From: Agromyces albus
GTDB lineage: Bacteria; Actinomycetota; Actinomycetes; Actinomycetales; Microbacteriaceae
Assembly: GCF_004134825.1 (NCBI RefSeq)
Contig: NZ_SDPN01000004.1
Span: 62,001 to 126,000 of the forward strand
Length of the DNA: 64,000 bases
Direction of reading: 5' to 3'
Positions within the stretch are counted from its first letter, which is position 1. Each line of letters starts with the position of its first letter. A program made the translations under genes and the position numbers. A model generated the notes under the pieces. The model saw nothing but the letters and a program-made list of their open reading frames with translations, made no database searches and had not been told where the DNA came from. This document shows, piece after piece, positions 51,072 to 60,181 of this stretch.

Positions 51072-51086
51072 GTTCGAATGGGTTCG
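51072..51086. promoter_or_regulatory. Candidate DeoR-type direct repeat
   Basis: GTTCG at 51072-51076 and again at 51082-51086, exactly one helical turn apart (10 bp). DeoR-family proteins often bind direct repeats rich in TTCG. It lies just upstream of a -35 TTGACT (51093-51098) and -10 TTCACT (51116-51121) candidate promoter with 17-bp spacing for the rightward operon. Confidence 0.45.
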
Positions 51087-51172
51087 TTTACTTTGACTGG
51101 GATCGAAGGGGAGTATTCACTATCTCTCAGCCCGCCGCAACACGGGGCACCACTCGAAGAGGAGACCACCGG

Positions 51173-52192
51173 ATGACTCACGGATCGCGACCTTCCGCGT
51201 TCGTTGCGATGTGGCCCGACTCGTTCTCCGCCCTCTTCGACGAGAGCCGGCTCGCCCGGTTGCGCAGTCTTTGCGAGGTGCCCGACCCCGTGACATCCGG
51301 AGACCTCGACGACCCGGCCCTGGCTGATCGACTCGCCTCGGTCGAGGTGCTCATCACTTCATGGGGCACGCCCGCGCTCACGGCGGAACGCCTCGCCCGG
51401 ATGCCGAACCTGAAGGCGGTCTTCCATTGCGCCGGCACCGTGCGGCCGATGGTGAGCGAGGCGTTCTGGGATCGCGGCATCCTCGTCACGTCGGCCGCCG
51501 AGGCCAACGCGATCCCCGTCGCCGAGTTCACCTTCGCGTCGATCGTGCTCGCCGGGAAGCGCGCACAGTACTTCGCTCGCGACCCCCGCGCGCACCGCCG
51601 CGAGTGGCGATCGCTGCTCGACTCGCCGCGCATGTCGAACTTCCAGCGCAGCGTGGGCGTCGTCGGTTTCTCGCGCATCGGCCGCCGGGTCGTCGCGCTC
51701 CTGCGGCAGCTCGACGGAGCCGACGTGCTCGTCGCCGATCCCTATGCGGATGCCGCGGTCGTCGCCGCCGCCGGAGCCCGTCTCGTCTCGCTCGACGAGC
51801 TGCTCCCCTCGGTCGACGTGCTCTCCCTCCACGCCCCTGCCCTGCCCGAGACGATCAACATGATCGGCGAGCGTGAGCTCGGGATGCTGCGTGACGGCGC
51901 CACGGTCATCAACACGGCTCGCGGCACCCTCCTCGACACCGATGCCCTCGCGGCCGAGTGCTCGAGCGGCCGGCTCGATGCCATCCTCGACGTCACCGAC
52001 CCGGAGCCCCTTCCGCTCGACTCGCCCCTCTTCGACCTGCCGAACGTCTCGATCACGCCCCACATCGCAGGCTCCCTCGGCACCGAGACGTTCCGGCTCG
52101 CCGATGCGGCACTCGACGAGCTCGAGCGCTACCTCGACGGGCGTGCGCCGCTCTCCGCCGTCACGTTCGCCGACCTCGGAGTGAGCGCATGA
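51173..52192 (+). CDS. D-isomer-specific 2-hydroxyacid dehydrogenase
   Basis: 339-residue NAD-dependent dehydrogenase or reductase. The Rossmann part has VGVVGFSRIGRRVV, then INTARGTLLDTDAL with the substrate arginine, DVTDPEPLP with the glutamate, and TPHIAGS with the catalytic histidine. It opens the rightward operon, and its stop overlaps the DUF2264 gene (ATGA). Members of this family include glycerate and 3-phosphoglycerate dehydrogenases; here it may process a keto acid derived from the imported sugar (inference). AGAGGAG precedes the ATG. Confidence 0.88.
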   Translation: MTHGSRPSAFVAMWPDSFSALFDESRLARLRSLCEVPDPVTSGDLDDPALADRLASVEVLITSWGTPALTAERLARMPNLKAVFHCAGTVRPMVSEAFWDRGILVTSAAEANAIPVAEFTFASIVLAGKRAQYFARDPRAHRREWRSLLDSPRMSNFQRSVGVVGFSRIGRRVVALLRQLDGADVLVADPYADAAVVAAAGARLVSLDELLPSVDVLSLHAPALPETINMIGERELGMLRDGATVINTARGTLLDTDALAAECSSGRLDAILDVTDPEPLPLDSPLFDLPNVSITPHIAGSLGTETFRLADAALDELERYLDGRAPLSAVTFADLGVSA

Positions 52193-54177
52193 GCGCCGCG
52201 ACCCTGCAGCTGCCCGCCCTCGACCGGGAGCTCTCGCCGCACACCGGCTGGACCCGCGAGCACTGGGCCGCGCTCGCCGACCGCATCCTCTCCTCCTCGC
52301 GCCCGTTCGCGTCGCCGGGACACGCCCTCATCTCGTTCCCGGGTGCGCCGGGCGGCTACGGCAGTGCGGTCGACGGCCTCGAGGGCTTCGCGCGCACGTT
52401 CATGCTCGCCGCGTTCCGCATCGCGGGCTCGCCCGGCGACACCGGCGCGCTCGCCGCGTGGTTCAGCGAGGGGCTCGACGCGGGCACCGATCCGTCGTCG
52501 CCCGAGCGGTGGCTGCGCCCCGACGAGATCGGCCAGGCGAAGGTCGAGGCCGCGGCGCTCGCGATCGGCCTGCACCTCACTCGCGACGTCATCTGGCATC
52601 GCCTCGGCGCTCGCGTGCAGGGCAACATCGTCGGCTACCTCTCCACCGTCATCGGCCAGCCGTACCCGCCGATCAACTGGGTGTGGTTCCGCATCGTCGT
52701 CGAGCAGTTCCTCGCGAGCGTCGGCGGCCCCCATCGCCGCGACGACATCGAAGAGGACCTCGCGATCGCCGATGGCTTCTTCAGGGCCGACGGATGGTTC
52801 TCCGACGGCTCCTCTCGAGCGTTCGACCACTACACGGGCTGGGCGCTCCACCTCTACCCGGTGCTGTGGGCCGGCATGGTCGCCGGCGACCCGCAGCACG
52901 AAGAGCGCCTCGCCCGGTATCGCGCCCACCTCGACCGCTACCTCGACGATGCCGTCACCCTCATCGGGGCCGACGGGTCACCGCTCATCCAGGGTCGCAG
53001 CCTCGTCTACCGGTTCGCCGCCGCCGCGCCGTTCTGGGCGGGCGCGCTCGCCGGGTCCGAGACGCTCGCGCCGGGACTCGTGCGCCGCGCGGCGAGCGGC
53101 ATCGTCCGGCACTTCGCCGACCGCGGGGCACCCGATGCCCGCGGCATCCTCACCCTCGGCTGGCACCACGAGTGGCGAGCCATGGCGCAGTCCTACTCCG
53201 GACCCGGCTCGCCGAACTGGGCGTCGAAGGGCATGCTCGGCCTCGCCCTGCCCGCCGACCACCCCGTGTGGACCGCGGTCGAGGAGCCGCTTCCCGTCGA
53301 ACTCGGCGACGTGCAGCGAGTGATCGCCGCGCCGGGCTGGCTTGTCAGCGGCACGCGTGCCGACGGCCTCGTGCGCGTCGTCAACCACGGCACCGACCAC
53401 GGCCACGAGGGCGAAGCGCAGACCGACCCGCCCCTGTACGCGCGATTCGGCTACTCGACCGCGACGGCACCCCTGCTGCGCGGCATGGGGGTGGCGCATC
53501 CGCTCGACGGCTCGGTCGCCGCGATGCGCGATGGCCTTCCAAGCCACCGCTCCGGCTTCGCCCGCGGCCCGCTCGAGTCGCTGCTCGGCGACGACGGGGA
53601 GGAGTTCGGCTGGGGGACATCCGTCGCCCGTGCGCACTGGATCGACGACGCGCCGACCGGTCCCGATCACGGCGACGGGAGGGCCGCGACCGCTGTGACG
53701 CGCGGCCCGCTCATCGAGACGTGCTCGCTCGTACGCGGCGCCTGGGAGGTGCGGTTCGTGCGTGTCTCGACGACCGGCGACGAGGACGTTCCCGCCGCCG
53801 TCATCCGCGTCGGGGGGTGGACCCTGTCGGGCGATGCCGCGCCGCTCATCGAGGGAGCCGTCGCGAGCTGCAACGGCCTCACGAGCGCCCTCGTGCCGCT
53901 CGCCGGATTCGAGGACTCGGGCGTGCGCGAAGACCTCGATGCGACGCCGCTCGGCGCCCACTCCGCGACGCCGTGGTGCAGCACGGCCGATCAGGTGACG
54001 GATGCCGCGTGGCGCATCGTCGCCGTCCTGCTCTCGGGCGACGCCAACCCGCCGTCGCCGGCTCCACAGGTCGATCTCCTCGGCGCCGACCGGTGCCGCG
54101 TGGAGTGGCCCGATGGAGCCGTGATCTCGATCGACCTTCCGGAGGTGAACCGAGCCCGAGTGCCCCGCCAACCCTGA
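52189..54177 (+). CDS. DUF2264 domain protein
   Basis: 662 residues without signal peptide. The N-terminal two thirds (TREHWAALADRILSSSRPFASPGHALISFPG; INWVWFRIVVEQFLASVG; DDIEEDLAIADGFFRADGWFSDG; DHYTGWALHLYPVLW) match DUF2264, an uncharacterised family predicted to form an alpha/alpha barrel followed by a beta-sandwich, reminiscent of heparinase-type lyases. The start overlaps the dehydrogenase stop. It lies in the same divergon as a heparinase II/III-like gene, so the cluster has two large lyase-like proteins. No catalytic residues can be assigned. Confidence 0.85.
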   Translation: MSAATLQLPALDRELSPHTGWTREHWAALADRILSSSRPFASPGHALISFPGAPGGYGSAVDGLEGFARTFMLAAFRIAGSPGDTGALAAWFSEGLDAGTDPSSPERWLRPDEIGQAKVEAAALAIGLHLTRDVIWHRLGARVQGNIVGYLSTVIGQPYPPINWVWFRIVVEQFLASVGGPHRRDDIEEDLAIADGFFRADGWFSDGSSRAFDHYTGWALHLYPVLWAGMVAGDPQHEERLARYRAHLDRYLDDAVTLIGADGSPLIQGRSLVYRFAAAAPFWAGALAGSETLAPGLVRRAASGIVRHFADRGAPDARGILTLGWHHEWRAMAQSYSGPGSPNWASKGMLGLALPADHPVWTAVEEPLPVELGDVQRVIAAPGWLVSGTRADGLVRVVNHGTDHGHEGEAQTDPPLYARFGYSTATAPLLRGMGVAHPLDGSVAAMRDGLPSHRSGFARGPLESLLGDDGEEFGWGTSVARAHWIDDAPTGPDHGDGRAATAVTRGPLIETCSLVRGAWEVRFVRVSTTGDEDVPAAVIRVGGWTLSGDAAPLIEGAVASCNGLTSALVPLAGFEDSGVREDLDATPLGAHSATPWCSTADQVTDAAWRIVAVLLSGDANPPSPAPQVDLLGADRCRVEWPDGAVISIDLPEVNRARVPRQP

Positions 54178-54233
54178 ATTTCGCGGCCGCCCGGTCGCGA
54201 ACTAGCATGCCCCCGAATGAGGAGTACAACGCA

Positions 54234-55496
54234 ATGAAGCGAACATTGGTCTCAGCGGCCGCGATCACCGCGGCCATCGGACTCGCACTCACCGGCTGCT
54301 CGGGCGCCCCCGCCCAGCAGGAGGACGAAGGTCCGGTCACCTTGAGCGTGTCGGTCTGGAACATGGAGCAGACGCCCGAGTTCCAGGCGCTCTTCGACGC
54401 CTTCGAGAAGGCGAACCCCGACATCACGATCGAGCCCGTCGACATCCTCGCCGACGACTACTCGGAGAAGGTCACCACGATGCTCGCCGGCGGTGACAAG
54501 ACCGACGTGCTCACGATGAAGAACGTCACCGACTACGCGCGCTACGCGAACCGCGGCCAGCTCCTCGACGTGAGCGACGTCGTCGAGTCGCTCGGCGCCG
54601 ACAACCTCGCCGGCATCGAGCCGTTCGACCTCGACGGCGAGTACTTCTCCGTCCCCTACCGCCAGGACTTCTGGCTGCTCTACTACAACAAGGGCCTCTT
54701 CGACGCGGCGGGCGTCGAGTACCCCGACCACATCACGTGGGACGAGTACAAGAGCATTGCCGAGCAGCTCACCGGCGAGACCGGTGGCCAGAAGGTCTTC
54801 GGCACCTACCACCACTACTGGCGATCGGTCGTGCAGGCGATCGCCGCAGCACAGACCGGTGGCGACCTGCTGAGCGGCGACTACGGGTTCATGGAAGACC
54901 AGTACTCGCTCGCGCTCGACCTGCAGACCGGCGGGAACGCGCTCGACTTCGGAACCGCGAAGACGCAGCAGATCAGCTACCGCACGATGTTCGAGACCGG
55001 CCAGGCCGCGATGATGCCGATGGGCACGTGGTACATCTCGGGAATCGCCGCGGCGATCGAGGGCGGAACGTCGACGGTCGATTGGGGCGTCGCGCCGATG
55101 CCGCAGATCGATGCCGGTGAGGAGACCGTGACCTTCGGATCGCCGACCGCCTTCGCCGTGAACAAGAACTCGGAGCACCAGGACGCGGCCAAGAAGTTCC
55201 TCGAGTTCGCAGCCGGCGAAGAGGGTGCCAAGGCGATCGCCGCGATCGGCGTCGTGCCGGCCTTCTCGTCCGACGACGTAACCGCGGCCTTCACGGCACT
55301 GCCCACCGACGACCTGTCGGTCACCACGTTCAGTGAGCCGAAGGACGTCGTGCTCGAGATGCCCGTGAGCGAGTACTCCTCGGACATCAGCACCATCCTC
55401 GATGAGGAACACGAACTCATCATGGTCGGCGACGCCTCGATCCCCGACGGCATCGCCACGATGGACGAGCGCGTCACGGGCGACGTCCTCGAGTGA
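54234..55496 (+). CDS. Sugar ABC transporter substrate-binding lipoprotein (CUT1)
   Basis: 420-residue binding protein. Lipobox ALTGC with the lipidated cysteine at residue 22, then the family 1 extracellular solute-binding domain (LSVSVWNMEQTPEFQALFDAFEKANPDITIE; FWLLYYNKGLFDAAGVE; AAMMPMGTWYISGIAAA; VAPMPQ). GAGGAG is upstream. It belongs with the two permeases that follow; the separate ATPase (MsiK-type) must be elsewhere, as is usual for actinobacterial CUT1 systems. A strong hairpin right after the stop should raise its level relative to the permeases. Confidence 0.92.
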   Translation: MKRTLVSAAAITAAIGLALTGCSGAPAQQEDEGPVTLSVSVWNMEQTPEFQALFDAFEKANPDITIEPVDILADDYSEKVTTMLAGGDKTDVLTMKNVTDYARYANRGQLLDVSDVVESLGADNLAGIEPFDLDGEYFSVPYRQDFWLLYYNKGLFDAAGVEYPDHITWDEYKSIAEQLTGETGGQKVFGTYHHYWRSVVQAIAAAQTGGDLLSGDYGFMEDQYSLALDLQTGGNALDFGTAKTQQISYRTMFETGQAAMMPMGTWYISGIAAAIEGGTSTVDWGVAPMPQIDAGEETVTFGSPTAFAVNKNSEHQDAAKKFLEFAAGEEGAKAIAAIGVVPAFSSDDVTAAFTALPTDDLSVTTFSEPKDVVLEMPVSEYSSDISTILDEEHELIMVGDASIPDGIATMDERVTGDVLE

Positions 55497-55500
55497 TCCC

Positions 55501-55535
55501 TGCGGGGACCCCGCCTTCCCGGCGGGGTCCCCGCA
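55501..55535 (+). terminator. Stem-loop between binding-protein and permease genes
   Basis: Perfect 15-bp stem (55501-55515 with 55521-55535, arms beginning TGCGGGGACC) with the loop TTCCC, starting four bases after the binding-protein stop and 37 bases before the permease start. Such hairpins protect the upstream mRNA or cause partial termination. Confidence 0.85.
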
Positions 55536-55571
55536 CCAGCTCGCACCTGAACCAACCCCGGAGGAACCGCC

Positions 55572-56486
55572 ATGGCGATCGCCGCAACGCGCGCACCGGT
55601 GCGCCCGCAGTCCAGAGCCCGAGCGCGGCGCAACGCGCTCGTGGGCTGGAGCTTCATCCTGCCCAACTTCATCGGGTTCGCGGTGCTGACCCTCATTCCC
55701 ATGGGCGCCGCCTTCGTCATCGCCTTCATGGAGTGGGACTCGTACTCGCCTCCCGAGTGGGTCGGCTTCGACAACTTCGAGCGGATGCTGGGCAACCAGT
55801 CCTTCTGGATCGCGCTCGGCAACACCGCCTACTACGCCGCCGGCCACATCCCCCTCACGATGCTCGCCGCCCTCGGCCTCGCGCTCCTCCTGAACAAGCG
55901 GATCCGCGGCCTCGGCTTCTTCCGCACGACGATGTTCTTCCCGTACATCACGTCGCTCGTGGCCGTCGCGGTCGTCTGGAACATGCTCTTCAACCCGACC
56001 ATGGGCCCGATCAACCAGTTCCTCGAGTGGATCGGCGTGCAGGACCCGCCGGGGTGGACGACCACGTCGGCCTGGTCGATGCCCGCCGTCATCATCACGA
56101 GCGTCTGGCGTGACATGGGCTACTACATGGTGCTCTATCTCGCGGGTCTGCAGGCCATTCCGCAGGAGTACTACGAGGCCGCCGACGTCGACGGCGCGAA
56201 TGCCTGGCAGCGGTTCTGGAACATCACGATCCCGTCGCTGCGGCCGACGACGTTCTTCGTGCTCATCATGGTCACGATCGCGAGCTTCAAGGTGTTCGAC
56301 CTGATCGTCGTGATGACCGACGGCGGCCCGGGCCGCGCGACCCTCGTGCTCTCGCAACTGATCTATGAAGAGGGCATCACGGAGAATCGCTTCGGATACT
56401 CGTCGGCGATCTCGCTCGCGCTCTTCCTCATCGTGCTCGTCTTCACCGTCGTGCAGTTCCGCATCCAGAAGAGGAAGGAGGACTGA
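55572..56486 (+). CDS. Sugar ABC transporter permease (MalF-type)
   Basis: 304 residues, six membrane segments, CUT1 family. The cytoplasmic EAA loop reads EYYEAADVDGANAWQRFWNITIPSL near residues 197-220, and the N-terminus FILPNFIGFAVLTLIPMGAAFVIAF is typical. GGAGG precedes the ATG. The stop overlaps the next permease start (TGATG). Substrate by context: an acidic oligosaccharide or lyase product (inference). Confidence 0.93.
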   Translation: MAIAATRAPVRPQSRARARRNALVGWSFILPNFIGFAVLTLIPMGAAFVIAFMEWDSYSPPEWVGFDNFERMLGNQSFWIALGNTAYYAAGHIPLTMLAALGLALLLNKRIRGLGFFRTTMFFPYITSLVAVAVVWNMLFNPTMGPINQFLEWIGVQDPPGWTTTSAWSMPAVIITSVWRDMGYYMVLYLAGLQAIPQEYYEAADVDGANAWQRFWNITIPSLRPTTFFVLIMVTIASFKVFDLIVVMTDGGPGRATLVLSQLIYEEGITENRFGYSSAISLALFLIVLVFTVVQFRIQKRKED

Positions 56487-57406
56487 TGTCCGTCACCAGT
56501 ACCCTCCCTGAAGTCGACCGGCTCGCCGACGAGCTCGCACCCCCGGCCGCCGGCCGCCGGCTGACCGCGAAGCGCCGCGGGCCGAGGTTGAAGCCCGCGA
56601 AGCGCGTCCTCCTCTACGTGCTGCTCGCGGCACTCACGCTGCTCATCTTCGTGCCGTTCTTCTGGATGGTCTCGTCGTCGCTCAAGCACAATAACCAGGT
56701 CTTCTCGATTCCGATCCAGTGGATCCCGACCGAGTTCGTCTGGTCGAACTACGTCGACATCTGGACGCGCATCCCGCTGCTGACCTACCTGAAGAACTCG
56801 CTGTTCCTCTCGGTCACGATCACGTTCCTGCAGGTGCTGACGGGCAGCTTCGCCGCCTACGGCTTCTCGAAGATGCGCTTCAAGGGCCGTGACGTGCTGT
56901 TCGTCATCTACATCGCGACGATCGCCGTGCCGTGGCAGGCCTACATGATTCCGCAGTACATCATGATGCAGAACGCCGGCCTCGTGAACACGCACCTCTC
57001 GATCATCCTGCTGCAGGCGTTCGGCGCGTTCGGCGTGTTCCTCATGCGGCAGTACTACATGACGATCCCCGATGAGCTGAGCGAGGCCGCCCGCATCGAC
57101 GGCCTCAACGAGTACCGGATCTGGTGGCGGATCATCCTGCCCCTCACGAAGCCGGCACTCGCGAGCCTCGCCCTGCTGACGTTCGTGAGCACGTGGAACG
57201 ACTACATGGGTCCGTTCATCTACTTCACGAGCAATGACCTGTGGACCGTGCAGATCGGGCTGCGGTCGTTCGTCGGCCAGTTCGACGCGGAGTACGCCAT
57301 GATCATGACCGGATCGGTGATCTCGGTCATCCCGATCGTGATCGTCTTCCTGCTCGGCCAGCGGTTCTTCATCCAGGGCATCGCGACGAGCGGATTGAAG
57401 GGCTGA
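56486..57406 (+). CDS. Sugar ABC transporter permease (MalG-type)
   Basis: 306 residues with six membrane segments. The EAA loop is ELSEAARIDGLNEYRIWWRIILPLTKPAL, and the family ending FFIQGIATSGLKG is present. The N-terminal 50 residues are a charged cytoplasmic extension. It forms the transmembrane pore with the preceding gene. The DUF624-like gene starts two bases after its stop. Confidence 0.93.
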   Translation: MSVTSTLPEVDRLADELAPPAAGRRLTAKRRGPRLKPAKRVLLYVLLAALTLLIFVPFFWMVSSSLKHNNQVFSIPIQWIPTEFVWSNYVDIWTRIPLLTYLKNSLFLSVTITFLQVLTGSFAAYGFSKMRFKGRDVLFVIYIATIAVPWQAYMIPQYIMMQNAGLVNTHLSIILLQAFGAFGVFLMRQYYMTIPDELSEAARIDGLNEYRIWWRIILPLTKPALASLALLTFVSTWNDYMGPFIYFTSNDLWTVQIGLRSFVGQFDAEYAMIMTGSVISVIPIVIVFLLGQRFFIQGIATSGLKG

Positions 57407-57408
57407 CC

Positions 57409-58155
57409 GTGGGCACCGACGCCGACCAGCGCGCGAGCATCGATCGGCGGCCGAAGTCGGGCATCGCGCGAGTGCTCGCGCCGAGCCGCGAGACGTTCGA
57501 GAACGTGTTCGACACGGTCTACCAGGCGCTCGCGATCGCGTTCTCGGTGGCCGTCGCGGGCGTGCCGCTCGTCGCGGCCCTCACCGTCGTCGCCCAGCCG
57601 CTCGCGGCGTGGCCGTTCCTGCTGCTGTGCGCCGTGCCGCTCGGGCCGGCGATCACCGCGGCGTTCAGTTGCTTCGAACGCGCAAGGCGCACGGGTGACC
57701 TGCGGCCGATGCGCGACTTCTGGATCGCCTACGCCGGCACCGCCAGGCGTGCGCTCGGCGTCTGGGTCGCGACGCTCGTGCTGGGCGCGATCCTCGTGCT
57801 CGACGTCATGTTCCTGTGGGGCACGGAGTTCGCCGCGCTCGTCGGTCCGCTTCTCGCCGTGGTCGGCGCACTGCTCGTCGTCACGGCGCTCGGCTCGTTC
57901 GCCGGCATCGCGCGGCATCCCGAGTCGCGTGTGCGCGACATCCTGAAGGCCGCGCTGTTCCTCGCCGTCAGGCGCTGGCCGGTCTCGCTCGTGACCCTCG
58001 CCATCCTCGGTGCGTGGGCCACGATCATCCTGGCCCAGCCGGTGGTCGGAGTGCTCGGGCTCGGCGGCTTCGCGCTCTACCTGCTCTGGAGCAATTCCGC
58101 GGCCGGCTACGCGTCGCTCACGCGCGAGTCCGAGGCCACTCCGACCACCCGATAG
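57409..58155 (+). CDS. DUF624-like membrane protein (YesL-like)
   Basis: 248 residues with about five to six hydrophobic segments after a charged N-terminus (LAPSRETFENVFDTVYQALAIAFSVAVAGVPLVAALTVV). The layout and the stretch ITAAFSCFERARRTGDLRPMRDFWIAY suit the DUF624/YesL family, which commonly accompanies CUT1 sugar permease operons and whose role is unknown. GTG at 57409 follows the permease by two bases. A similar protein closes the second ABC operon at 58593, facing this one. Confidence 0.78.
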   Translation: MGTDADQRASIDRRPKSGIARVLAPSRETFENVFDTVYQALAIAFSVAVAGVPLVAALTVVAQPLAAWPFLLLCAVPLGPAITAAFSCFERARRTGDLRPMRDFWIAYAGTARRALGVWVATLVLGAILVLDVMFLWGTEFAALVGPLLAVVGALLVVTALGSFAGIARHPESRVRDILKAALFLAVRRWPVSLVTLAILGAWATIILAQPVVGVLGLGGFALYLLWSNSAAGYASLTRESEATPTTR

Positions 58156-58156
58156 C

Positions 58157-58444
58157 TCAGACCTGCTGCGGCACGACGTCGAAGGCGACGCGGCCGTCGG
58201 GGGAGACGCTCGCGTCGAGTGTCTTGTCCGAGAGGGCGACGGCGGCATTCTCGCCGAGGTAGACGCGGGCGCCGGCCTGTTCCACGATGGCGTCGCTCTC
58301 CTCGGGGGTGGGGACGATCTCGACGGCGAACTCCGTGCCGGCCGGATCCTCCGCGTTGATGCGGAGTCCGGTGCCGTCGGGGCCGCCGCTGCGATCGACG
58401 ATCTCCTTGACGACCATGGTGGCGGTGTCGGTCAGTGTGAGCAT
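58157..58444 (-). CDS. HesB/IscA-like protein without cysteines
   Basis: 95 residues, MLTLTDTATMVVKEIVDRSG, then GLRINAEDPAGTEFAVEIVP and VYLGENAAVALSDKTLDASV: the HesB/IscA A-type carrier fold. IscA proteins bind iron or clusters through three cysteines; this one has none, so it cannot act as a classical carrier. AGAGGAG lies upstream of the ATG. It is monocistronic, tucked between the converging DUF624-like genes, and its stop lies one base from that of the plus-strand gene. Confidence 0.82.
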   Translation of the reverse strand: MLTLTDTATMVVKEIVDRSGGPDGTGLRINAEDPAGTEFAVEIVPTPEESDAIVEQAGARVYLGENAAVALSDKTLDASVSPDGRVAFDVVPQQV

Positions 58445-58592
58445 GCGATTCTCCTCTGCGATCACGAAGTGTCCACCCTTCAGGATCGCCACAGACTCGG
58501 CAACCCCTTGAGATCGAGGCGCGGATGCCCCAGACTGGGCGCCCTTGGGGACCCGTCGGGTGGTATCGATACGCGTCCGGCTTCGCCGGGCG

Positions 58593-59294
58593 CTACTCAA
58601 CCACCGGGGCCGCTGCGTAGCGTCGCACGAGTTCGTCGAATCCGAAGGTCGTGTTGACGATCAGGATTCCGGCTGCCGCGAAGGCGGGTGTGAAGAATGC
58701 CAGGCTCGGCCCGACGAGCGGGATGAGCGTCGCTGCATACGCGACCGCGATGAGCATGAGCCACGCGAGCGCGACATGCGGGCGGGATGCCACCGACCGC
58801 CCGGCCACGACGAGGAGTGCGGATGGGCGACCCGAGACGCCCGTCGCGACGGCACACGAGAGCGCCACGGCGAGCACGATCGCGATGACCGCGAGGAGGA
58901 CCGCGCCGGCGACGACCACCGCCGTGTTCTCCGTGAGGATGACGTTGTAGGCCATGAGGAGGGCGAGGAGCGCGACGAGCCCCCAGTACCACCCCAGCGA
59001 GGTCGTCCCCGACGCGAAAGCCCGCCAGAACCGGCGGAACGCAGTCCCGGGGGAGCCGCGCTCCTGGAGGAGGGCCCGCGAGGTCGAGAGCGCGGCGAAC
59101 AGCGCTGGGCCGAGGGGCAGCATCGAGACGACGCCTACGACGACGGCCAGGTGCGTCGGCTGCCATCCCACCAGTTGCTCGAACAGCACATAGGGAATCG
59201 CGCACGCGACCACGCTCACGGAGACCGCGACGACGTAGGCGACGTTCAGCAGTGCCCGCGCAAGGGGCCCGTCGTGCGCGAAGCCCTTCATCAT
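58593..59294 (-). CDS. DUF624-like membrane protein (YesL-like)
   Basis: 233 residues, about six hydrophobic segments (LLNVAYVVAVSVSVVACAIPYVLFEQLVG; LAVVVGVVSMLPLGPALFAALSTSRALLQERGSPGTAFRRFWRAF). It has the same architecture as the protein at 57409. Its ATG overlaps the upstream permease stop (ATGA), so it is the last gene of the leftward CUT1 operon. Function unknown; co-occurrence with sugar permeases suggests an accessory role. Confidence 0.78.
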   Translation of the reverse strand: MMKGFAHDGPLARALLNVAYVVAVSVSVVACAIPYVLFEQLVGWQPTHLAVVVGVVSMLPLGPALFAALSTSRALLQERGSPGTAFRRFWRAFASGTTSLGWYWGLVALLALLMAYNVILTENTAVVVAGAVLLAVIAIVLAVALSCAVATGVSGRPSALLVVAGRSVASRPHVALAWLMLIAVAYAATLIPLVGPSLAFFTPAFAAAGILIVNTTFGFDELVRRYAAAPVVE

Positions 59295-60181
59295 CCCTTG
59301 ACCGCTCCGATCGACATCCCCTTGATGAAGTATCGCTGGAAGGCGGCGAAGATGATCACCGAGGGGACGATGGCCAGGATCGCGCCGGTGTAGATGAGCT
59401 CCCACTGCGAGGTCAGCAGGCCCATCATGCGGCTGAGGGCGACGTTGATCGTTCCCGCCGACGAGGAGTCCAGGAACACGAGCGGAATGAAGAAGTCGTT
59501 CCAGAGGCCGAGCGCCTGGATGATGATGAACGCCGAGGTCACGGGCATCAGCATCGGGAAGACGATCGTCCAGAACGTGCGGAGCCGGCCGGCCCCGTCC
59601 ATGTGGGCGGCTTCCTCGACCTCGGTCGGAACGCCCTTGATGAAGCTGCAATACAGGAGCACGCCGAAGGATGCCGCGCCTCCGAGATGCACGAGGATCA
59701 CGCTCGTCAGGGTGCTGTACAGGCCGACGTCGTCCATCGCCGATACGAGCGGGATCATCCGCACCTGGAAGGGGATCATGAGCCCCGCGATGAAGAGGAT
59801 GTAGATGAATCTCGACGTGCGTCCGCCGATGCGCTCGATGCCGTACGCCGCCATCGGCACCAGGGCGATCAGCAGCACGATCGTGCCGACGGTGATGACG
59901 AGGGTGTTCCAGAGCGCCTCGCCGTATTGGGTGTCCTGGAACAGCCGTACATAGTTGTCGAACCTGAACGACGTGGGCAATCCCATCGGATCGCGCGTGA
60001 TCTCCGCGTAGTTGCGGAAGGAGTTGAGCAACGCGTAGACGACGGGGAACGACACCACGATGACGAGCACCGCGAGGACGACCATCGAGACGACTTCGCC
60101 ACGGCCCAGCCGGACCCGCTCGGCCTTCCGGATGCTGCTGCGCGACGCCGGGCGCTGTGCTTTCGTGGATTGCGTGCTCAT
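59291..60181 (-). CDS. Sugar ABC transporter permease (MalG-type)
   Basis: 296 residues, six membrane segments. EAA loop EVEEAAHMDGAGRLRTFWTIVFPMLMPVT and ending RYFIKGMSIGAVKG are typical of CUT1. An N-terminal basic stretch precedes the first helix. It overlaps the MalF-type gene by ATGA and the DUF624-like gene by ATGA, so the three are tightly coupled. Confidence 0.93.
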   Translation of the reverse strand: MSTQSTKAQRPASRSSIRKAERVRLGRGEVVSMVVLAVLVIVVSFPVVYALLNSFRNYAEITRDPMGLPTSFRFDNYVRLFQDTQYGEALWNTLVITVGTIVLLIALVPMAAYGIERIGGRTSRFIYILFIAGLMIPFQVRMIPLVSAMDDVGLYSTLTSVILVHLGGAASFGVLLYCSFIKGVPTEVEEAAHMDGAGRLRTFWTIVFPMLMPVTSAFIIIQALGLWNDFFIPLVFLDSSSAGTINVALSRMMGLLTSQWELIYTGAILAIVPSVIIFAAFQRYFIKGMSIGAVKG

